Position numbers and translations under genes: made by a program | Notes under the pieces: generated by a model | Told to the model about the DNA's origin: nothing | Seen by the model: only the letters and a program-made list of their open reading frames with translations | The model's database searches: none | Part shown: positions 56,538-64,000 of the stretch, piece by piece | How positions within the stretch are numbered: the first letter of the stretch is position 1 | How the letters are laid out: each line of letters starts with the position of its first letter | Assembly (NCBI RefSeq): GCF_010015445.1 | Contig: NC_053120.1 | Coordinates: forward strand, 1,465,278-1,529,277 | Reading direction: 5' to 3' | DNA from: Perca fluviatilis | Lineage: Eukaryota > Chordata > Actinopteri > Perciformes > Percidae | DNA: 64,000 nucleotides

Positions 56538-57918
56538 TTAAGTGTGTGTGTGAGCTGAAAGCGCGGCTCCTCTCCGTGTCCTCAGGTTCACAGCGACTAC
56601 AGCAGCACAGAGCATCAGCAGCAGGACACTGAGCACTGAGCATCGCACTTTGAAGAAGGTGGAGTAAATCTCAAAGGGCTCCATGTACACTAACACAGTT
56701 CTCTCTGTTGACACACACTGGTAATCATCTGGGTCAATAACTACACACCAGTACTCCCCTGCGTCTCCCACTGAGATGTTAGAGATAACCAGGTTACGTT
56801 TAAACCTGCTCACTCTGCTCAACCTCTTATTAGACTTTACACTAAAGATTCTTCCCTCTGTTCGTGAGACTTGATAAACCAACTATGCCACAAACCCTTT
56901 CTCCAATCTCTGCATGTGAAAGTGACTTCTTCTCCCTCTGAGAAGAGCTCTTCTACAGCAGTGTGGGCAAAATTGGGGCACACAACAGCCGACACAGTTG
57001 CCATCTCATAGAGGCTTTACAGGAGTACTGACCTGAGTGATTTAACATTAGAGATGAAAACACCAGCGCGTAGTTTTGGTCTACTGAAGGAACAGTCTGG
57101 TTTTGTAGTTCTAGGTCAGTGAAGGATTTTGTTTTGAGATTATACTTCCTCCAACGTGGGGGCTGTTCATCAGTGGAGTCGAGTGATAGAGCACGGCAAC
57201 ACAGCGGTCTCTCCCCACTGAGCCGTAGATTCTCTCATTCTTTTGGTTTCAACTCTACAGTGTAACTGCTAACACACTGCTGTTGGTTCATCACCAGACA
57301 TCTATACCATGTAAAGTCTGTTTTTGTGAACGTTGGAAACACGGGAAGAGCTGATATCTTTGTCACCACTTGGTATCTTCCTCTAACATTGTCCATCACT
57401 GATGTCGTCCTGTCCCCAACAACTCTGTTCCATATTCCATAATCATATCTAAAGTCCCGGTTTGAGCCACTGGTTATCCAGATTATCAGCTGCTCCCTTA
57501 CATGGCAGGTCCACTGTTTCTCCAACTCTCGCTCTGATATTTCTCCCGATATAATGAATTACAAACAGTAATAGTGATGTTGTTCCTGTCATCACGTTGT
57601 TCTCAGTCCAACACTCTCCTGTACCGGCCGGAGTCTGAATGGGTCAGGTGGAGGATGGTGTAAGAAGAAGTATCCACATCGCTGTAAAGTCGTTGTTTCA
57701 GGTGTTGAGGTACTGAGGAGCTGTTGGACCAGAGGTCAGAGGTGTTCCACAGGACAAGCTTCTCCTCACCAACACATCTGGAGATCAGGCAGGAGGTGCT
57801 GTTCCCGGGGAGGTAGAAGGTGAAGAGTCTCCTTCCTCTCTGATGATGATGTGTTCTTGAGCATGGATGTAGTTGCTGGAGCAAACAGCAGGAAGGAGAG
57901 CTCTGTGACTGCAGCCAT
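56538..57918 (-). CDS. multi-Ig type I membrane receptor-like gene, copy 4 (frame disrupted)
   Basis: From the ATG at 57918: [13 protein letters not shown], then a frame break in the leader. Ig domain 1 reads NSTSCLISRCVGEEKLVLW ... [11 protein letters not shown]. Ig domain 2 is the clearest in the array: TCHVREQLIIWITSGSN ... [11 protein letters not shown] ... TWYRCLVMNQQQC. Ig domain 3 is damaged. Ig domain 4 has [19 protein letters not shown]. Transmembrane [20 protein letters not shown] and tail RTRRGAALSAHTHT end at a TAA at 56538. Comparison with copies 1 and 2 indicates each copy is broken at different places, so an intact ancestral frame existed. No introns are apparent. No cytoplasmic tyrosine motif. 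The family is not assigned beyond Ig superfamily. Confidence 0.72.
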
Positions 57919-58045
57919 TCTGTCCTGAGGTCGTAAACACTGACACCACTCAGCTCATATACACTCTACACCAACCCTCATCAGCTGATTCTCTTTATCT
58001 TTTTAATCAAACATGAAATCTTTATCTCATCATCAGTGGAAACTT
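57919..58045 (-). promoter_or_regulatory. receptor promoter-like block, copy 4
   Basis: Conserved block with a TATA-like GTATATGA at 57955-57962, 37 bp from the ATG. Confidence 0.4.
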
Positions 58046-58114
58046 TGCAGAGACAAGAGAGAGGTGTGTGTGGGTGTCTTTGTGTGTCTGTGTGTGTTTG
58101 TTTATGTGTGTGTG

Positions 58115-58806
58115 TTTTTTTTTATTTAACCTTTATTTAACCAGGTAGGCCGTTGAGAACAGGTTCTCATTTGCAACTGCGACCTGGAAAAGCATAAGCG
58201 TGCATGACAACATACAGTTTTCAATACATTTCATTCAATACAATACAAGAATACAGAATACAATAGGCTCCATAAAATACAGAGTAAGTAAGTATTACAA
58301 AGCTGGTGCAAAGTGAGGTATAAGTAAGTTGATGGATATGCGAAAGTGATATGGTAATAATACAATATAAATGAATAAATGCATGCCAGGGCAGATGCAT
58401 ATTGCAAAACTGCTTAAACAGATATGATATGATAGCAATGCAGGTGAAGATGTGCATCTGTGCAACTATGCAATTGGTGCATGGCAGAGATAATGGAATA
58501 AGAGTGTGCAGAACAGTGCATGAATGATGGAGAACAGTTAGCACATACAGGATTTGACAGGAGCTCAGACAGACGTACTTTAAAGGCAGTTAGTGGGATA
58601 AGGGTTTTGAGTTTCAGGGTTTTCAGGGTCAGAAAACATATGGCACTATGGTAGACAACATCCAGTTTTTCAGGAGAGGGTTTGAGGCAGTTCTGAAAAT
58701 ATCACCATTGAAATCGGGAATGGGTAAAATTGTCACCAAAGCGAGTTTGGCAGCATGGGTGAAGGAGGTCCTGTTGCGGAATAGTAAACCAATCCTGGAC
58801 TTAACT
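58115..58806 (-). mobile_element. L2/CR1-like LINE 3' fragment (unit 4)
   Basis: Starts in the same position relative to the receptor as 25338 and 42945 (CCTTTATTTAACCAGGTAGG). Breaks off at CTGGACTTAACTTTA, where it joins directly to the tail of module U (TCTCATCATCAGGGAAAC). Confidence 0.8.
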
Positions 58807-58847
58807 TTATCTCATCATCAGGGAAACTTTGCAGAGATAAGAGACAG

Positions 58848-58885
<38 letters not shown>

Positions 58886-58906
58886 GGGCGGGGTCTGTGT
58901 GTGTGT

Positions 58907-58944
<38 letters not shown>

Positions 58945-58948
58945 TGAT
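58806..58948. repeat. module U tail plus (GT)n
   Basis: About 40 bp of module U followed by GT repeats, again the target region of element H. Confidence 0.85.
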
Positions 58949-59215
58949 TAGAGCTGGGGGCGAATGGATTTTTTTTTTACCGCGGTTGAAAAAGCGCAAG
59001 AATTTCCCGCAGTAGTGCAGTAAACCGCAACCACCTTACGGGAAAGTTAGAGCGAGAATGGCGGGGGCTTAAGTGAGTGACGTCAGGGCCCGTGTGGTCG
59101 CGCAAAGGAGAGCGACAGTAGCGAACGGGAGCAGCCACTGATGTGCGCGCTGTAGGAAAAGAGAGCAAAAGAGAATAGCAAAGATGATGTAAATTGAGTT
59201 AAAAGTGAACATTAA

Positions 59216-60759
59216 AGGTACAATATGTAACATTTCTGCTTTAAAATGTCTAAAAAATGACCATACCTATGTTATATATTTTTATGAGTTGTGTTCTTAC
59301 ACTATCCCAAATGTTTCCACCAAATGTCAAACCCAGAGAAATCTGTTATTTTATTTTCAGACACGTCACGTTTCCTTTAGTCGCCCGCAGTGGCGTCATA
59401 TAACCTTTCACCCCTCAGTTACTCTAACTTCCGTCAGAACACTGGCACCAAGATGATACGCGTTCAGGAGTAATTGTAAATCATGCAATGTCACAGAAAA
59501 AAATACTTGTAACCGTAATACTGCTTTTTTGGCCATAAAGCATCATTTTGTGATTAATTAAATCCCACCTTTTATCACAGTAATACAACAGATACCTTAT
59601 TTATTTTGAAAGTTCAATATCGACAATAGCTAACATTGATGCTACTGTTTTGTGGGTAACATTATGAGGTTACAACATCATTCAACACGCTTTTAGTATG
59701 ACTGTTTCGACCACAGTTAACAGGACTGGGCTAACCCACGAATAACTTCACTAGCAACGTTAACTGTATAGATAGACGATTAATCTAATGCTAATTTAGC
59801 CAGCTAGAACACCCCCGGTCGTCTGCCCTTCACCCGGGCGCAGAGAGACTCAGTCGGGATGACAGCCGACAACAGCCCCGGGACATATAGCTAGCTAGCT
59901 ATCGTTAGCCCCCAGTCAGCTATCAGCCAGCTACTTTTATTACAGCAACCCCCGGGTCAGAACTTATCTCCAGTGCCTGGTGCTTATGACGCTAACGGCA
60001 GTTTAATTAAACGTCGGAAACGGACCATATCAGACCAGGCACCGGAGCTAAACAGCGGCCATCCATAGCGGTAGCTAGCTACATCTCCGCGAGCGCTACC
60101 GGTGTATGTGCTGAAAATTTCCTCCCTGCCGAATTTCTCCCCTCTTTGCGTTAAGTTGTCTTTACGGTTAGCTAAATTAACCCGGCCAAAAGAGTTAAGC
60201 ACCAAAACGAAAAGTTAAGATTACTGAAAAGTGAAGGGGAGATAATTCGGGGCAGCTGGGAGATGTTCTGCTGCTGCACAACCGGCATCGAACGTCCTGC
60301 TCGCTGTCGCGGAGATTCCCCAACAACTTCCAACACTCGTCTCTCAGCCTCGTTTAGTAGCTAGCTAGCGTTACAACAAACCCCGTCCCGCCCCGGTGTT
60401 GAAACGATCCAAAAGGTGACACTGATATGTGAAATATTTTGTGTTTTAGCTGCTGGCTACTGTTAGCTTGCTGGCTCACGAGCTAACTGGTCAGCTACAA
60501 ATAAAAATCTAATCAAGAAAAACGTAATTATGTTGGGGAAACTGCAGCTATTTTATTAGAATGAATACACGTAACGTGAATAAACTTGAATGGGTAAACT
60601 CGTCCGTGAACTGATGCATTCTAACTGGCAGCGAAGGTGTTTAACACTAAAACTCCCCATAATTCCACGCAACTTCACAACTTCATCAAAAGTCCAGTTT
60701 TACCGTCCCATTGTTTTGGTTGAGAGACCCCTAGTGGCAGAAAGTTACATATTGTACGT
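59216..60759. mobile_element. TTAA-flanked element nested in H copy 3
   Basis: TTAA at 59212-59215 and 60760-60763; termini AGGTACAATATGTAAC and, inverted, ACGTACAATATGTAAC. The homologous site is empty at about 32806-32815 (H copy 1) and 46578-46590 (H copy 2), where GAACATTAA(A/G)ACAAC reads through. The interior is GC- and CpG-richer (59800-60420), with GCTAGCTAG runs. No open frame of significance. Confidence 0.88.
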
Positions 60760-61197
60760 TTAAAACAACAAGCTAGAGTTTCTCAAGACACGGTGGCTTT
60801 ATCTGTTCTCAATACTGCCAGTAAAGTGAATGGTGTCACCCCGAAAAACATCTGCTTAAACCTTAGCACAGTGTTTCCTTTTCAGCTCACTGTGAGAGTC
60901 TTTACTGTGTTCTGCTGTCATTTACGACCACTCTGCTTTCTCTCTTCTCCGCTGATCTATTCCACAGACAGTTCACAAAGCTCTATTGTCAATAAAGTAA
61001 AATGAAAAAGAAAACGTTTGCCAACAATGCCGAGGGCACACGCTTAGCAGCACAGCGGTCTTAGCAGCTGAGCAGACAGAGAGCAGTCAGCTAACTTGTT
61101 GCTCTCTCTAATATAACCAATATAAGCTGCTCTGTTTTAGGCTACAAAATGACAATGCAGTCTGAAATTCAACTGTGCAGTTTTGTCGGGATTAAGA

Positions 61198-61198
61198 T

Positions 61199-61290
<92 letters not shown>
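61198..61290. repeat. (GATA)n microsatellite
   Basis: About 23 GATA units, homologous to 36685-36763 but longer. Confidence 0.97.
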
Positions 61291-61291
<1 letters not shown>

Positions 61292-61705
61292 CTTTATTCA
61301 TCCGGAAGGAAATTTTAGGCATCCAGTATCTTAGACAACCATAACACAACAAACACATATACACCCATATATCCCACATACAGAAGAATAAAAATAAAAA
61401 TCACGCACCAGAAATGCAATGATGATGATGAGGTGCTATGGTAGACTGTGTGCAATGGTGATAGTGCAAAGTGAACAGGGAACAGCTATAAGCAGAAGGG
61501 AACTCCGCTAGCTGCTAGGCTAATGTGCAATGGTAAACACTGCAGCGCGTTAACGTGACCGTTAATGTGTCCACGTCCACCTCAGCTCACCGGACTGTCC
61601 ATTCTGTGTGCAAAGCTGAAGTGACGAGCAACTTACAGTTTTAGTTTTCTCTCCTTATACTCTTGAATGTGGGAATAGAAGACAGTCGATGACGTCCCAG
61701 CCCTA

Positions 61706-63428
<1,723 letters not shown>

Positions 63429-63590
63429 TGTGTGTGTGTGTGTGTGTGTGATAGAGTAAACTCATAACTCATTAAAACTAATGTTTCCTTCAATAATGAA
63501 TTTTCATTATATAGTATCTTTGTGAATGAGTTATTATTTTATCTATGAGGCTCCAGTTCAAAGAACATTTGAGAAAAAGACTTTTACCAG
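63429..63590. repeat. short (GT)n plus module U, copy
   Basis: GT tract followed by CTCATAACTCATTAAAACTA and the first part of module U, cut at about 63590. Confidence 0.8.
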
Positions 63591-64000
63591 TTTTTTACAA
63601 TCACTTTGGTACTAATTTCAGAACACTGACATCCTTTTTCAAAACTCTAGACACAAAACTCACAACCAGTGGGAGAGACCCACTTGGTTGGAAGTTGAGT
63701 TGATGAAGATGTAGAAATACAGTAATCACTCCTTTGTGTTGCTTTTTAAAGTACAAGCAGAGTTGAGGGAACACTGCATTTGCTGTTTTACAGTACTGCA
63801 GTACTACTGTCTTTTCTTTTCTATTTCCCAGCTATTTATTTTTGCTTTGATTCAAATAAACCTATGTTGTGATCGTAATGTATTGTTTTTCATCAATACA
63901 TTTCAGATTTTGTTCAATGAATCCAATGTGTCTGTAATATTCTCTCTACTACTGCAGTACTTTTACAGGGATCTATTTACATGTAGTACCATAATGAAAC
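63591..64000. other. AT-rich sequence at window end
   Basis: Contains TACTGCAGTACTACTG and, near the end, CTACTACTGCAGTAC, partly inverted copies of each other; probably part of a repeat that continues beyond the window. Not identified. Confidence 0.4.

Larger units (their letters stand above)
58949..61705. mobile_element. hAT-like element H, copy 3
   Basis: Starts TAGAGCTGGGGGCG (a mutated TAGGGCTGGG terminus), ends CGTCCCAGCCCTA followed by GTAATTGT as in copy 1. Contains the TTAA element at 59216-60759 and a (GATA)n tract at 61198-61290. No transposase. Confidence 0.75.

Overview
The window looks like teleost fish genomic DNA. Support for this: spliced eukaryotic coding exons (a CAMK4-type kinase), very dense (CA/GT)n microsatellites, and vertebrate/teleost repeat classes (L2/CR1-like LINEs, Penelope-like, hAT, Tc1, TTAA-target and IS3EU-type elements, tRNA-derived SINE). 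No prokaryotic gene organisation, CRISPR array or rRNA gene is visible. Most long open frames are translations of microsatellites and are not annotated.

Layout. 1-4.5 kb: microsatellites around three consecutive exons of a CAMK4-like kinase (+ strand, two with damaged frames), with a foldback element in one intron. 5.2-10.7 kb: two same-orientation copies of one DNA transposon; the first has an internal ~42-bp segment amplified about 25-fold, the second has one copy of that segment but carries another nested element. A broken hAT transposase (minus) lies between them. 11-12.7 kb: a composite GT array, an isolated candidate exon (minus), and a tandem duplication holding paired IRF/ISRE-like and AP-1-like sites. 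13-63.5 kb: a segmentally duplicated immune-receptor-like array. Three apparently intronless genes for a four-Ig-domain type I membrane protein (minus; ATGs at 16139, 25092 and 57918) plus one gutted remnant (ATG at 41863) repeat with their flanks: a downstream module, a 26-bp minisatellite at the 3' end, an upstream module and GT tracts.

Transposons give the duplication history. A minus-strand LINE lies upstream of copies 2, 3 (remnant) and 4 but not copy 1. A hAT-like element with the same 8-bp target duplication follows each of those three LINEs. A second LINE carrying a Penelope-like insertion occurs before copies 2 and 4. Later insertions (filled in one copy, empty in others) are at 46805-47257, 49373-49990, 59216-60759 and 32889-34891, and an intron-containing IS3EU-type integrase element (27997-31187) sits inside one LINE.

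Coding blocks of unrelated origin (kinase, receptors, transposases) all show single-base frame breaks. Either many are decayed, or the underlying assembly has residual indel errors; the sequence alone cannot decide. Family names are from pattern recognition and were not checked by any search.
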